Below are positions 1 through 8,453 of a stretch of DNA of 64,000 nt, piece after piece; positions within the stretch are counted from its first letter, which is position 1; each line of letters starts with the position of its first letter. A program made the position numbers and the translations under genes. The DNA lies in assembly GCF_014692875.1 (NCBI RefSeq), contig NZ_CP061171.1:5270001-5334000 (forward strand). Direction: 5' to 3'. A model generated the notes under the pieces. That model was not told the origin of the DNA and ran no database searches. It saw only the letters and a list, made by a program, of their open reading frames with translations. This DNA comes from Pedobacter riviphilus (GTDB lineage: Bacteria > Bacteroidota > Bacteroidia > Sphingobacteriales > Sphingobacteriaceae).

Positions 1-1776
1 ACCATTTTTATTCATTAATTCGTTGTGGTTTCCACTTTCTACAACTTCGCCTTTATCAATCACCACAATTTTATCAGCGTGTTGTATGGTGCTTAAGCGA
101 TGTGCTATAACGATTGAAGTACGGTTTTTCATTAAATTATTTAAAGCTTCCTGTACCAATTTTTCAGATTCTGTATCCAGCGCTGATGTGGCTTCATCTA
201 AAAGCATAATTGGGGGGTTGGCTAAAACCGCCCGGGCAATACAAACCCGTTGTTTCTGTCCACCAGATAATTTATTACCCCTATCGCCGACATTAGTTTG
301 ATAACCATTTTCCGTATTGAGGATAAAATCGTGCGCATTGGCAATTTTCGCTGCTGCAATTACTTCTTCCGCTGTAGCATCAGGTTTAGCAAAGGCGATG
401 TTATTAAAAATGCTGTCGTTAAATAGAAAAGATTCCTGGTTAACAATCCCCATTTGCGAACGGATACTTTCTACGGTAAGGTCTCTGTAATCATGGCCGT
501 CGATTTTGATTGCTCCCGATTTTGGATCATGAAAACGTGGTAGCAGGTCCATTAATGTACTTTTACCTCCTCCTGAAGGGCCAACCAAGGCTATCGTTTT
601 TCCTTTTTCAATATCGATGCTGATGTTTTTTAAAACCTGTTTATCTCCGTATGAGAATGAAACATCTTTTAAAATTAATGCGTTATTGAAATCAGTCAGT
701 ACTTCAGCGCCAGCTTTATTTTTAAGTGCTGGTTCAGTATCAATGAGGTCTAGTACGCGTTCGCCGGCTGCAATACCTGAGTGGATGCCGCTAAAAGAGT
801 CAGCAAGCGCTTTTACAGGCTGCAGTACCTGAGAAAAGGTAGCTAAATAAACTACAAATTCTGCAGCTTCCAAATCGCCTTTTCCACTTAATATTAACGT
901 ACCGCCATACAAAAGGATAAATACAACAACTAAAACGCCTAAAGTTTGCGATACTGGAGAGGCTAATTGCTGCCTCCTGGCCATTTTTCTGTTTAAAAAT
1001 GAGTAAAACTTGTTTTCAGAATCAAATCTTTCCTTTGCCCGTTCAGTAGCGTTAAAAGCTTTAATAATTTTTATTCCACTTAGCGATTCATCTAAAAAAC
1101 CAATCATTTTTGCAAAAGATTCATGTGACTGAGTGGCTTGTTGTTTTAGTCTTTTTACAATTTTACTGATAATAAAACCAGAAACAGGGATAACTAATAA
1201 TGAAAATAAGGTTAGTTTGGCAGAGATAGAAATCAACACGCCAATAAAGAACAGCAATTGTAACGGTTCTTTAAATACAACCTGCAATGTGTTTGTTACG
1301 GTAAACTGAACAACCTGTACATCGGATGCGACCTTTGAGATAATATCGCCTTTGCGCTCGTTATTAAAGTAGCCAACATGTAAATTCATTACATTGTTAA
1401 AAACGGTTTTACGTATGTTTAATAGGGTGTGTACACGTAAATCTTCCATAAAACGCTGCGAAAAATAACGGAAAAAGTTGGCGAGAAATACCGTTGCAAT
1501 AATTATTATGCAGATTACTTTTAGTGCCAGAATTTTATCATCGGCAATAATTCCATTGATATATTCATTAAAGCGGCCTAATAAATCCCAGCTACTTTTC
1601 TGTTCTGCAACTTTAGCCGGATCACATTTTCCTAAAAAAAGTGCCTGCATTAGCGGGCCAAGTAATGTAAAAAGGAATGTATTAAAAAAAATCGCAAATA
1701 ATGTCGTGATCAGATAAGGTATTGCAAATTTTTCAATCGGCTTCGCAAATGATAATAAACGAAAATAAGTTTTCAT
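1..1776 (-). CDS. ABC exporter, fused permease-ATPase (MsbA-like), 3' end cut by window
   Basis: Half-size ABC exporter with membrane and ATPase domains in one chain, probably moving a lipid or hydrophobic compound across the inner membrane. 592 codons are visible from an ATG at 1776; the C-terminus lies beyond the window edge. The first ~330 residues hold the transmembrane helices. The ATPase domain follows with Walker A GPSGGGKST (bases ~550-580), signature LSGGQ, Walker B IMLLDEATSALD and the H-loop IAHRLST. This is the family's full core order, so only a few tail residues should be missing. The MsbA assignment rests on general layout; multidrug or other lipid exporters of the same family are equally possible. 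The gene stands alone, with a promoter-like box upstream. Confidence 0.9.
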   Translation of the reverse strand, partial: MKTYFRLLSFAKPIEKFAIPYLITTLFAIFFNTFLFTLLGPLMQALFLGKCDPAKVAEQKSSWDLLGRFNEYINGIIADDKILALKVICIIIIATVFLANFFRYFSQRFMEDLRVHTLLNIRKTVFNNVMNLHVGYFNNERKGDIISKVASDVQVVQFTVTNTLQVVFKEPLQLLFFIGVLISISAKLTLFSLLVIPVSGFIISKIVKRLKQQATQSHESFAKMIGFLDESLSGIKIIKAFNATERAKERFDSENKFYSFLNRKMARRQQLASPVSQTLGVLVVVFILLYGGTLILSGKGDLEAAEFVVYLATFSQVLQPVKALADSFSGIHSGIAAGERVLDLIDTEPALKNKAGAEVLTDFNNALILKDVSFSYGDKQVLKNISIDIEKGKTIALVGPSGGGKSTLMDLLPRFHDPKSGAIKIDGHDYRDLTVESIRSQMGIVNQESFLFNDSIFNNIAFAKPDATAEEVIAAAKIANAHDFILNTENGYQTNVGDRGNKLSGGQKQRVCIARAVLANPPIMLLDEATSALDTESEKLVQEALNNLMKNRTSIVIAHRLSTIQHADKIVVIDKGEVVESGNHNELMNKNG

Positions 1777-1840
1777 TAAGTATGGTATATAACGGAACTT
1801 AGGGAGTACCCAGCCGTAAAAAATTAAAATAAAGTTCAGG

Positions 1841-1848
1841 CAAATGTA
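1841..1848 (-). promoter_or_regulatory. putative -7 promoter box for the ABC exporter
   Basis: Read on the minus strand this is TACATTTG, an exact match to the Bacteroidota -7 element TAnnTTTG, about 65 bases before the ATG at 1776. No clear -33 TTG is seen at 17-23 bases, so the assignment is tentative. Confidence 0.4.
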
Positions 1849-2033
1849 CGGTTTTTCAGATATATGAATAAGGACTCAGAGCTTTACCCAATTAAAATTA
1901 CAATTATCTAATTTTAAAAGGAGCGTGCCGTATAATAAAATGATACATCAATGGAGACAAATTGATATTCATTGGACTGATGAATTTGTTATTCTGAAGT
2001 GATATAAAAAGTAACAAGGAAAAAACGCTATTT

Positions 2034-3095
2034 TTATCTATTATTCAAGCATTCCTGATATAAATTCAAATACTGCTTGGCTGCTATTTCCCACGAAAAT
2101 TTTTCTGCCTGGGCAATTGCTTCTTTGAAGCGGTTATTTTGAACAAAATCTTTCATCCCATCTCTAAATACATCTTGCATGTGTTCAGGTTCGAAATTAT
2201 CAAAGTAATAGGCAACATCGCCACCAACTTCGGGGAGTGAAGTGAATTTTGATAGAAAAACAGGTTTCCCAAAATGCATTGCTTCAATAATTGGCAAGCC
2301 AAAGCCTTCGGCAACAGATGGGAACAAAAAAGCATCACAATTTTTGTAATACCATGTTTTATCTTCATCAGAGATTGGCCCCGTGATGTGTACCCTGTCT
2401 AAACAATCATATTTTTCAGCTTCTTCTAAAATCCTTTGTTTATGCGGGGTTTCTTTACCCGAAATAACGAGATGAAAGTCATTCCCTTTTAATAAAGCAG
2501 GCAGCAGATGAAATCCTTTCTGTACCGATAATAATCCTATAGTAAATAAGAAAGGTTTTGGTGGAACAAAGCTCGGGTTATGTTTTTCATCTGCAATCAA
2601 CTTATCTGCACCATTATAAATAACACTAACTTTTTCTTTGGCTTCAGGGAAGTAGTTAACAACATCATTCGCAACAAACTGCGATATGCATACAATTTTA
2701 TCACATTGCGATACCAGTCTACCAAGTTTTTTTAAATAAACCTGGATTCTGTGCGGTTTGCTAAATTTTAAATGCACCTTGTTCATGTCGTGAACAGTCA
2801 TTATTTTTTTTGCATTTACCCTGCTTGGTCTTAATCTGCAGGTTTGATCAGAGAGATGAACAACGTCAAAGTCATTTTTTCCCTTAAAGAATAGCCGATC
2901 TAACCTGGATAGATAAATGATATCAACCAAACCATTAAAAAGATATTGAGTGTGTTTAAAAAGATAAAATTTGAGCTTAAATTTCCCTTTGTTTTCTTGG
3001 ATCAATGCATCGCCCAGCCCTTTTCCGAAGGAAAAATAACCACAATTGGCATCTTTCATCGAATCGAAGGTTACTAAGACATTGGGCTTTTTCAT
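2034..3095 (-). CDS. glycosyltransferase family 4 (GT-B fold)
   Basis: 353-residue retaining GT-B glycosyltransferase, likely adding a sugar to LPS core, capsule or exopolysaccharide on the cytoplasmic face. The N-terminal half is the variable acceptor domain (MTVHDMN near residue 95, IVCISQFVANDV near 135). The C-terminal half carries the GT4 donor-site signature, with EGFGLPIIEAM at about residues 265-275 giving the E-x7-E pair. FTIGLLSVQKGFHLL marks the start of the nucleotide-sugar domain. The length is normal and there is no signal peptide or membrane segment. A second glycosyltransferase lies 48 bases upstream on the same strand, so the two may act on one glycan. Donor and acceptor cannot be read from sequence. 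Confidence 0.88.
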   Translation of the reverse strand: MKKPNVLVTFDSMKDANCGYFSFGKGLGDALIQENKGKFKLKFYLFKHTQYLFNGLVDIIYLSRLDRLFFKGKNDFDVVHLSDQTCRLRPSRVNAKKIMTVHDMNKVHLKFSKPHRIQVYLKKLGRLVSQCDKIVCISQFVANDVVNYFPEAKEKVSVIYNGADKLIADEKHNPSFVPPKPFLFTIGLLSVQKGFHLLPALLKGNDFHLVISGKETPHKQRILEEAEKYDCLDRVHITGPISDEDKTWYYKNCDAFLFPSVAEGFGLPIIEAMHFGKPVFLSKFTSLPEVGGDVAYYFDNFEPEHMQDVFRDGMKDFVQNNRFKEAIAQAEKFSWEIAAKQYLNLYQECLNNR

Positions 3096-3116
3096 TAATA
3101 ATGTAATTTAATGGTG

Positions 3117-3124
3117 CAAATATA
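3117..3124 (-). promoter_or_regulatory. putative -7 promoter box for the GT4 gene
   Basis: On the minus strand the sequence is TATATTTG, matching TAnnTTTG, about 22 bases before the ATG at 3095 and just outside the upstream GT2 gene. It suggests the GT4 gene can be transcribed on its own. No good -33 element is visible. Confidence 0.38.
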
Positions 3125-3143
3125 GGCAGATTTAAATTGAAGC

Positions 3144-4019
3144 TTATTTTACAATTTTATAATTTCGGTATTCAAACAAGCGTAACCCGGTTAAATCTTC
3201 AATTTTTTGCAAAACGCTCCTTCGGAAATTCATTTTTGGCGTTTCCTTGGTTAAATCTTTTTCAAATTTCCAGTTTGCGGCTGCAATTCTTGTCTGCATT
3301 ACTTTTGGATGGCTACCTTTAAAATGAACCAAACGATCGGCATTGTGCATATCGTAGGTTTCCTGTATGGGGTAGTTTTCTTCAATCCACTCTTCTGTTT
3401 GATAAAATTGGTTAAAATTTCGAACCTTGCCTTGCAATCCTTTAGGTGGTTTTACCCACCCGTAATGATAAATGTATGCATCAATTAATTTAACCCTGAG
3501 TTTTCTATCATTAATCCTAAAGCCTTGCGCATCGCGGTAGGAGTGTACGCCCGGCAGGTTTTTGATAATTCTAACTTCTCTTCTGTACCAGCGCCTTGAT
3601 TCAGCGAGATAATCGTACGAAGCGTAAAAATGTTTATACTTTAGCAAGAGGGCCTCCACATTCGGATTGTTAAGCTCCTGCTCCATTTCTTTTTTAATCA
3701 GCGGAAGATAATCTTCATGGATGGCTTCATCACCTTGAATGTAGATCATCCAATCAGTATCCGATGGTATTTGAGCCAGGGCTTTGTTGGTTTCGTCGGC
3801 AAAAACACGGCCCCCTTCCCTCATGTTGTCATCCCAAACGGTATCAATTGTTCTGATTTTAGGATCGATGCTTTTAACCATTTCAGAAGTTTTATCTGTA
3901 GAGTTCCCCAACGCGACAATAAAATCGTCGCATAATGGAAGCACAGAAAGTATCGCTTCTTTTGCCGGATAATCGTTTACAATTGCATTTCTTAAAAAGG
4001 TAAAACCGGTAACTTTCAT
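3144..4019 (-). CDS. glycosyltransferase family 2-like protein
   Basis: 291 residues with a GT-A type N-terminus: VTGFTFLRNAI at the start, then DDFIVALGNSTDKTSEMV near residues 31-48. The acidic motif IQGDEAIHEDYL near residue 95 stands where family 2 enzymes carry the metal/nucleotide-sugar DxD-type motif. The C-terminal third is basic and ends without membrane segments, so the enzyme is probably cytoplasmic or membrane-peripheral. It is divergent from meaB and upstream of the GT4 gene. The likely role is sugar transfer in surface polysaccharide or LPS synthesis; the specific sugar is unknown. Confidence 0.8.
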   Translation of the reverse strand: MKVTGFTFLRNAIVNDYPAKEAILSVLPLCDDFIVALGNSTDKTSEMVKSIDPKIRTIDTVWDDNMREGGRVFADETNKALAQIPSDTDWMIYIQGDEAIHEDYLPLIKKEMEQELNNPNVEALLLKYKHFYASYDYLAESRRWYRREVRIIKNLPGVHSYRDAQGFRINDRKLRVKLIDAYIYHYGWVKPPKGLQGKVRNFNQFYQTEEWIEENYPIQETYDMHNADRLVHFKGSHPKVMQTRIAAANWKFEKDLTKETPKMNFRRSVLQKIEDLTGLRLFEYRNYKIVK

Positions 4020-4060
4020 TATGGGGGCGCTTTGTAGCTAATAATTTTTGTTAATTTGTA

Positions 4061-4068
4061 CAAAGATA
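4061..4068 (-). promoter_or_regulatory. putative -7 promoter box for the GT2 gene
   Basis: Minus-strand TATCTTTG matches TAnnTTTG exactly, 41 bases before the GT2 start at 4019. It lies within the short divergent spacer shared with meaB. No convincing -33 partner was found. Confidence 0.4.
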
Positions 4069-4077
4069 GTTTTATTG

Positions 4078-4977
4078 ATGAATACGCATCTATCCATTTT
4101 AAGCGAAGTAAAGGCGGGCAATTATAAGGTTTTGGCAAGAACATTAACACTTGTTGAAAATGATATTAAACCAGCCGATTCGATTTTAAGAGATTTAGAT
4201 AGTCGGGTTAATGTGCCAGTTTTAGGTATTACCGGACCGCCTGGAGCAGGTAAAAGTACTTTGGTAAATGCCATAACCAATTACTTTACTTCTAAGGGGA
4301 AGCGCATCGCCATATTGGCTATTGATCCAACTTCTCCTTTTAATTTCGGTTCGTTATTGGGCGATCGAATCCGCATGGCTGGTCAGTTTAATAATCCAAA
4401 CGTTTTTATCAGATCGTTAGCAACGCGAGGTGCTTTGGGCGGTATTTCTGCAAAAACCATTGAGATGGTTGATGTTTTAAAAGCAGCTAATTTTGATCTG
4501 ATTATTGTGGAAACCGTTGGTGTTGGGCAATCGGAAGTAGAAATTGCGGGACTGGCTGACAAAACTGTTGTTGTTTTGGTCCCCGAATCTGGGGATGAGG
4601 TTCAGAATATCAAATCTGGTTTGATGGAGATTGCTGATTGTTTTGTTATCAACAAGGCAGATAGGGAAGGTGCAGATGTTTTTGCCAATAATTTAAAGAA
4701 AGTTGTTCATCAAGGCCCGAAGACTATCCCGATATTAAAAACAGTGGCCGATAAAAATACAGGTATTGATGAACTTTGTACATGGATAATCAAGCCGTCT
4801 GCTTTTGATCATAACCGAAAAGCTTTTCTGTTTGCAGAGAAAGCATGGAGACTCATTCAGCATGAGAAAATGAGGGGTATAGATAAAAAAAGGCTGCTAG
4901 AAAAAATTCAGGCAGCCTTAAAACAAGATGATTTTAATATTTATCGTTTTGCAGACGAGTTTATTCGTAATGGTTAA
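4078..4977 (+). CDS. meaB: methylmalonyl-CoA mutase-associated GTPase MeaB
   Basis: G3E-family GTPase of the MeaB/ArgK group, the chaperone that loads and protects adenosylcobalamin-dependent methylmalonyl-CoA mutase. From the ATG at 4078 the protein is 299 residues. Walker A GPPGAGKST is at residues 53-61, followed by AIDPTSPF, the conserved switch ETVGVGQSE and the base-specificity motif NKAD. The reading frame extends upstream to a TTG at 4048, but the extra residues (LICTKIVL) are not family-like and ATG 4078 gives the standard N-terminus. The mutase subunits, often adjacent, are not in this window. Confidence in the family is high. Confidence 0.95.
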   Translation: MNTHLSILSEVKAGNYKVLARTLTLVENDIKPADSILRDLDSRVNVPVLGITGPPGAGKSTLVNAITNYFTSKGKRIAILAIDPTSPFNFGSLLGDRIRMAGQFNNPNVFIRSLATRGALGGISAKTIEMVDVLKAANFDLIIVETVGVGQSEVEIAGLADKTVVVLVPESGDEVQNIKSGLMEIADCFVINKADREGADVFANNLKKVVHQGPKTIPILKTVADKNTGIDELCTWIIKPSAFDHNRKAFLFAEKAWRLIQHEKMRGIDKKRLLEKIQAALKQDDFNIYRFADEFIRNG

Positions 4978-5020
4978 TTGTTTGAAACGATTAATTGGGA
5001 ACCGCTCACTGAAAACTGAA

Positions 5021-6309
5021 CTAACTGTTCATAATCTCCTCAATTTCTTCCGCTTCTAGTGGTATATCGGCCATTAGATCTATATTTCCCTTTGCGGTGA
5101 TAAGGATATTGTTTTCTAAACGGATGCCTAAGCCTTCTTCCGGAATATAGATACCTGGTTCAACCGTAAGAATGTTTCCGTTAGCAAATGGCGTATATCT
5201 TCCTGCAAAGTCATGTACATCTATACCCAGGTGATGCGAATTGCCATGCATAAAATATTTTTTATAAGCTGGCCACGCTGCGGTTTGGTTCTTTACGTCT
5301 ACTGTAGAGATGAGCCCAAGATTAATCAGTTGTTCAGTCATAATTTCACCAACCTGTTCATGGTAGGTATTCCATATGGTCCCTTCGCCAATTAATTTAA
5401 TCGATTCTCTCATTACATGCAGTACTGCATTGTACACATCTTTTTGTCTTTGCGTAAATCTGCCATTAACGGGGATGGAGCGGCTCATATCGGCATTATA
5501 ATTGGCATATTCTGCACCAAAATCGAAAAGTATTACATCCCCATCTTTACATTCTTGGTTATTATCGTTGTAATGAAGGATATTAGCATTATGCCCTGAA
5601 GCAATGATAGGCGTGTAGGCATGGCCGGTTCCTCCTTGACGGATAAATTCGTGTATAATCTCCGCTTCAATCTCATATTCTTTAACACCAGGCTTGGTAA
5701 ATTTTAATACCCTAATAAAAGCATCTCGGGTTATTGCCGACGCTTTTTTTGTTAGTTCAATCTCAACATCTGATTTAACTGCACGCAAATTTCGCATAAT
5801 TGGTGCAGAGCGTTCATAATGATGCAATGGATATTTTGCTCTCATTTTCTCAATAAATCGGATATCACGATAAGGAACTTCATGGGCATACCTGTCATTT
5901 TCATTTGTATTTAAATAAATATGATCAGCATAGTTCACAATGCTATGCAAAATGTTATCAAAATCCTCTAACCAGTATACAGCTTGAATCCCGAGGCCAC
6001 TTTAGCTTGCTCCTTAGTATACTTATATCCCTCCCAAACTTTAATATAATCATTAGTCTGTCTTAAAAACAGGACTTCTCTGTACAATGGATTAGGACAA
6101 TCAGGAAATAATAACAAAATTGTTTGTTCTTGATCAATTCCAGATAAATAAAATAAATCAGGATTTTGCTTAAAAACGAAGTTCTGATCGCCACTTCTAG
6201 GAAATTCATCACTTGAATTGAATATAGATAAAGAGTTGTTTTTTAGGTATTTAGTGAAGTTTTTTCTGTTTAAAATAAATAATGACTGATTGATGGTAGG
6301 ATATTTCAT
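5021..6309 (-). pseudogene. pepP: Xaa-Pro aminopeptidase (aminopeptidase P), split by a frameshift near 5990
   Basis: Two frames together make one ~430-residue aminopeptidase P. The N-terminal domain (ATG at 6309) runs to a stop at 5968-5970. The M24 catalytic domain continues in the -1 frame from the same point, where that frame gives GIQAVYWLEDFDNILHS, running straight into the rest of the enzyme. The switch falls at a GGG run (5990-5992): one extra G would give ...VASGIQAVYW... without a break. The metal ligands all look intact: DFGAEY and DMSRS, HHLGIDVHD, EPGIYIPEEG and RLENN. The gene is therefore recently broken, or the base is missing through sequencing error. The catalytic part might start separately at the TTG at 5950, but would lack the N-terminal domain. 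Confidence 0.85.
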
Positions 6310-6338
6310 GAAAATGGTATTTTTATAAGGGTAATGGC

Positions 6339-6346
6339 CAAATGTA
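6339..6346 (-). promoter_or_regulatory. putative -7 promoter box for the aminopeptidase P gene
   Basis: Minus-strand TACATTTG matches TAnnTTTG and lies 30 bases upstream of the ATG at 6309. No -33 TTG at the expected distance. Confidence 0.38.
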
Positions 6347-6394
6347 ATAAAATGATTAATTACTGTGAAGTTTGGAACGGAGTTTGTATAAAAG

Positions 6395-6424
6395 TTTGAA
6401 AATTTAAAATTTTGTTTAATTTTG
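6395..6424 (+). promoter_or_regulatory. promoter of the OmpA-family gene
   Basis: TTTG (6395-6398), 18-base spacer, then TAATTTTG (6417-6424): a full match to the Bacteroidota promoter consensus. It gives a leader of about 50 A/T-rich bases before the ATG at 6481. One of the three best promoter matches in the window, in front of a gene with strongly biased codon use. Confidence 0.7.
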
Positions 6425-6480
6425 CGATTACTAAAAAATTAATCAATTAAATTGTTTAACCCTTAAAAAAGAAAAAGATT

Positions 6481-7824
6481 ATGAATTATTCTACTTTAAA
6501 GAAAAGTGTTGCGCTTTCTTTAGTGGCATTAACAGGAGTTGCTTCTCTTGCTGTCGCTCAGGATGCACCTGCAACCACTTCTGCTGTCAAGGTATTTGGC
6601 GGTAGAGGACAGTACAGAACTTGGTCTATCGGTGTACATGGTGGTGTTTTAATGCCAGTTGTGGCTATCGGTGGTTCAAACGATTTCAACAAATGGGATG
6701 CTAACTTAGGTTACGGTTTAAACATCCGTAAACAATTAGGTCACTCATTCGGTTTAGAATTAAACGGAACTCGTGGTAAACTTTCAGGTAATAACGAAGG
6801 TATTACTTCATCAGTTAAAGATTTCGAAACTGAATTGCAATATGCTGTAGATTTACGTGGTGTTGTTAACGTAGGTTCTATCGATTTCTTACGTCGTGAG
6901 AACTCAGTAGGTTTCTTCTTAACTGCTGGTGCTGGTTACATGGCTTATGCTCCAAAAGTGAATTTATCTAATGGAACACAAATTGACTGGAAAGGTAAAG
7001 CTGTAGGTCCTGCTGATGACAGACATGATGCTAAAGATTACGTAAAAGGTTTCTACATTCCAGTTGGTGCTGGTGTTAAATTCAAAGTTTCTGAGCGTGT
7101 TAACTTTAACTTAGGTTACACAATGAACTTTGTTGATGCTGATAACTTAGATGGAGTTTATGCAAAAGGTCAAACTAAAGATAAATTCTCTTACGGTTAT
7201 GCTGGTTTAGAATTCTCTTTAGGTTCTTCTGCTAAACCAACTTTAGAGTGGACTAACCCATTAGCTACTATGTACGATGAGTTAAAAGATCCAACTTTAC
7301 GTCAAGAAGTTGAAGCATTGAAAAATCGTGTTTCTGCTGTTGAGAAATCTGTTGAAGATTTGAAAAAAGATACTGATGGTGACGGTGTTGCTGATCAATT
7401 CGATAAATGCCCAGGAACTCCTGCTGGTACTGCTGTTGATGGTTCAGGTTGTCCTCTTCCAAAAGTTGAGGCTCCTACTACTGCTCCAAGCACTGTAACA
7501 GGTTTCGAAAAAATCGGTTTCGATTTCAACTCTTCAGTTTTAAAAACTGAGTCTTACCCTACTTTAGATAAATTATCTTCAGTGTTACGTGAAAACGGTG
7601 GTAAAGTAACTGTAAACGGTTACGCTTCAAGCGAAGGTACTGCTGCATATAACTTGAAATTATCTAAAGACAGAGCTAACTCTGTTAAAACTTACTTAGT
7701 AAACTCTGGCGTTAACGCTAGTCAAGTTGCTACTAAAGGTAATGGCGAAGCTAATCCAATTGCTTCTAACGATACTGAAGAAGGTCGTATCCAAAACCGT
7801 CGTGTTGAAACTGCTAGAAACTAG
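6481..7824 (+). CDS. OmpA family outer-membrane porin with TSP3 repeats
   Basis: 447-residue major outer-membrane protein that anchors the outer membrane to peptidoglycan. A signal peptide (MNYSTLKKSVALSLV..., cleaved near AVAQ/D) is followed by a ~220-residue beta-barrel with alternating hydrophobic strands. Next come a short coiled helix (EVEALKNRVSAVEKSVEDL, ~275-300) and a calcium-binding TSP3-like segment (DTDGDGVADQFDKCPGT). The OmpA C-terminal domain (~340-447) carries the family motif region NGYASSEG...YNLKLSKDRANSV and ends RIQNRRVE. Codon use is narrow (GGT, GCT, ACT, TTA, CGT dominate), unlike the neighbours, as expected of a very highly expressed gene. It is a single-gene unit between a strong promoter and a strong terminator. 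Confidence 0.95.
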   Translation: MNYSTLKKSVALSLVALTGVASLAVAQDAPATTSAVKVFGGRGQYRTWSIGVHGGVLMPVVAIGGSNDFNKWDANLGYGLNIRKQLGHSFGLELNGTRGKLSGNNEGITSSVKDFETELQYAVDLRGVVNVGSIDFLRRENSVGFFLTAGAGYMAYAPKVNLSNGTQIDWKGKAVGPADDRHDAKDYVKGFYIPVGAGVKFKVSERVNFNLGYTMNFVDADNLDGVYAKGQTKDKFSYGYAGLEFSLGSSAKPTLEWTNPLATMYDELKDPTLRQEVEALKNRVSAVEKSVEDLKKDTDGDGVADQFDKCPGTPAGTAVDGSGCPLPKVEAPTTAPSTVTGFEKIGFDFNSSVLKTESYPTLDKLSSVLRENGGKVTVNGYASSEGTAAYNLKLSKDRANSVKTYLVNSGVNASQVATKGNGEANPIASNDTEEGRIQNRRVETARN

Positions 7825-7842
7825 TATTTCAATATAAGATTT

Positions 7843-7875
7843 AAAAAAGTCCCGATGAAAATCGGGACTTTTTTT
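7843..7875 (+). terminator. rho-independent terminator after the OmpA-family gene
   Basis: A 14-bp perfect stem whose core is GTCCCGAT/ATCGGGAC closes a GAAA loop and runs into seven T. It is A-rich on the other side and could also act on the minus strand. The same core recurs after the cold-shock gene at 61528-61558. Confidence 0.9.
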
Positions 7876-7909
7876 ATGCCTTTTAATTTTCTGTATTAAG
7901 CTTTTTAGC

Positions 7910-7917
7910 TAAGTTTG
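7910..7917 (+). promoter_or_regulatory. putative -7 promoter box for the 45-residue gene
   Basis: TAAGTTTG matches TAnnTTTG and ends only five bases before the ATG at 7922. The transcript would begin at or next to the start codon, so the message would be nearly leaderless. Confidence 0.42.
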
Positions 7918-7921
7918 TATT

Positions 7922-8059
7922 ATGTACTTCTTTAGAAAAAAGGATCCCAACAGGCCAAATAACATCAACCTTAGAATTATGCATTTTATCAATGCATTGG
8001 CCATCTTAATTTTTCTGGCAGGTATCATCTACAAGCTTATTCAGTGGCTTGCTAAATAA
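7922..8059 (+). CDS. small single-pass membrane protein, function unknown
   Basis: 45-codon frame from ATG 7922 to TAA 8057. The N-terminus is polar and basic (MYFFRKKDPNRPNNINLR), followed by one hydrophobic helix (HFINALAILIFLAGIIYKLI) and a short QWLAK tail. This is the typical charge pattern of a small inner-membrane protein with its N-terminus inside. Support comes from an exact -7 box just upstream, the isolated position after a terminator, and the close spacing (11 bases) to ridA, with which it may be co-transcribed. I do not recognise a family. A chance frame is possible, but the clean membrane topology argues against it. Confidence 0.55.
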   Translation: MYFFRKKDPNRPNNINLRIMHFINALAILIFLAGIIYKLIQWLAK

Positions 8060-8070
8060 CCCCAAATTGT

Positions 8071-8451
8071 ATGAAAAAAATTATTAAAACAACCAATGCT
8101 CCAGCTCCAATTGGACCATATAGCCAAGCTGTACAAGCTGGGAACTTTTTATTCGTATCAGGCCAGGTGGCCATTAATCCAGAAAGCGGAGAATTAAATA
8201 TTAGTAATATTGAAGAAGAAACACACCAGGTAATGCGTAACCTTAAAGCCGTTTTGCTTGAAGCAGGTTTAACCTTCGATAATGTAGTAAAGTCTACTAT
8301 CTTCTTAAGTGATATGGGCACTTTTGCTCAGGTAAACGAAGTTTATGGACAATACTTTACTGCTGATTTTCCAGCTCGCGAAACCGTTCAAGTTTCGGTG
8401 TTACCTAAAAATGTTAATGTAGAAATCTCTGTAATTGCCATTGTAGGCTAA
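8071..8451 (+). CDS. ridA: RidA family reactive enamine/imine deaminase
   Basis: 126-residue RidA (YjgF/YER057c/UK114) protein, a trimeric cytoplasmic enzyme that hydrolyses reactive 2-aminoacrylate and related imines released by PLP enzymes. Family features: TTNAPAPIGPYSQAVQAGNFLFVSGQ-type N-terminus, NLKAVLLEAGLTFDNVVKSTIFLSDM in the middle, and the C-terminal active-site region with the conserved Arg (PARETVQVSVLP) and the glutamate of NVEISVIAI. Length is normal. The stop codon is followed two bases later by the TTG of rarD, so the two genes are probably translationally coupled. Confidence 0.96.
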   Translation: MKKIIKTTNAPAPIGPYSQAVQAGNFLFVSGQVAINPESGELNISNIEEETHQVMRNLKAVLLEAGLTFDNVVKSTIFLSDMGTFAQVNEVYGQYFTADFPARETVQVSVLPKNVNVEISVIAIVG

Positions 8452-8453
8452 TT

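Noticed and set aside
2034-4019. A surface-polysaccharide biosynthesis cluster
   Set aside because: Only two glycosyltransferases are present, with no flippase, polymerase or nucleotide-sugar genes around them.
4048-4077. Upstream TTG start for meaB
   Set aside because: The extra ten residues do not resemble the family and the ATG at 4078 gives the normal N-terminus.
5985-5995. Programmed ribosomal frameshift in the aminopeptidase P gene
   Set aside because: The TCGGGATT context is not a standard slippery heptamer, and no stimulatory stem is obvious; a lost base is simpler.
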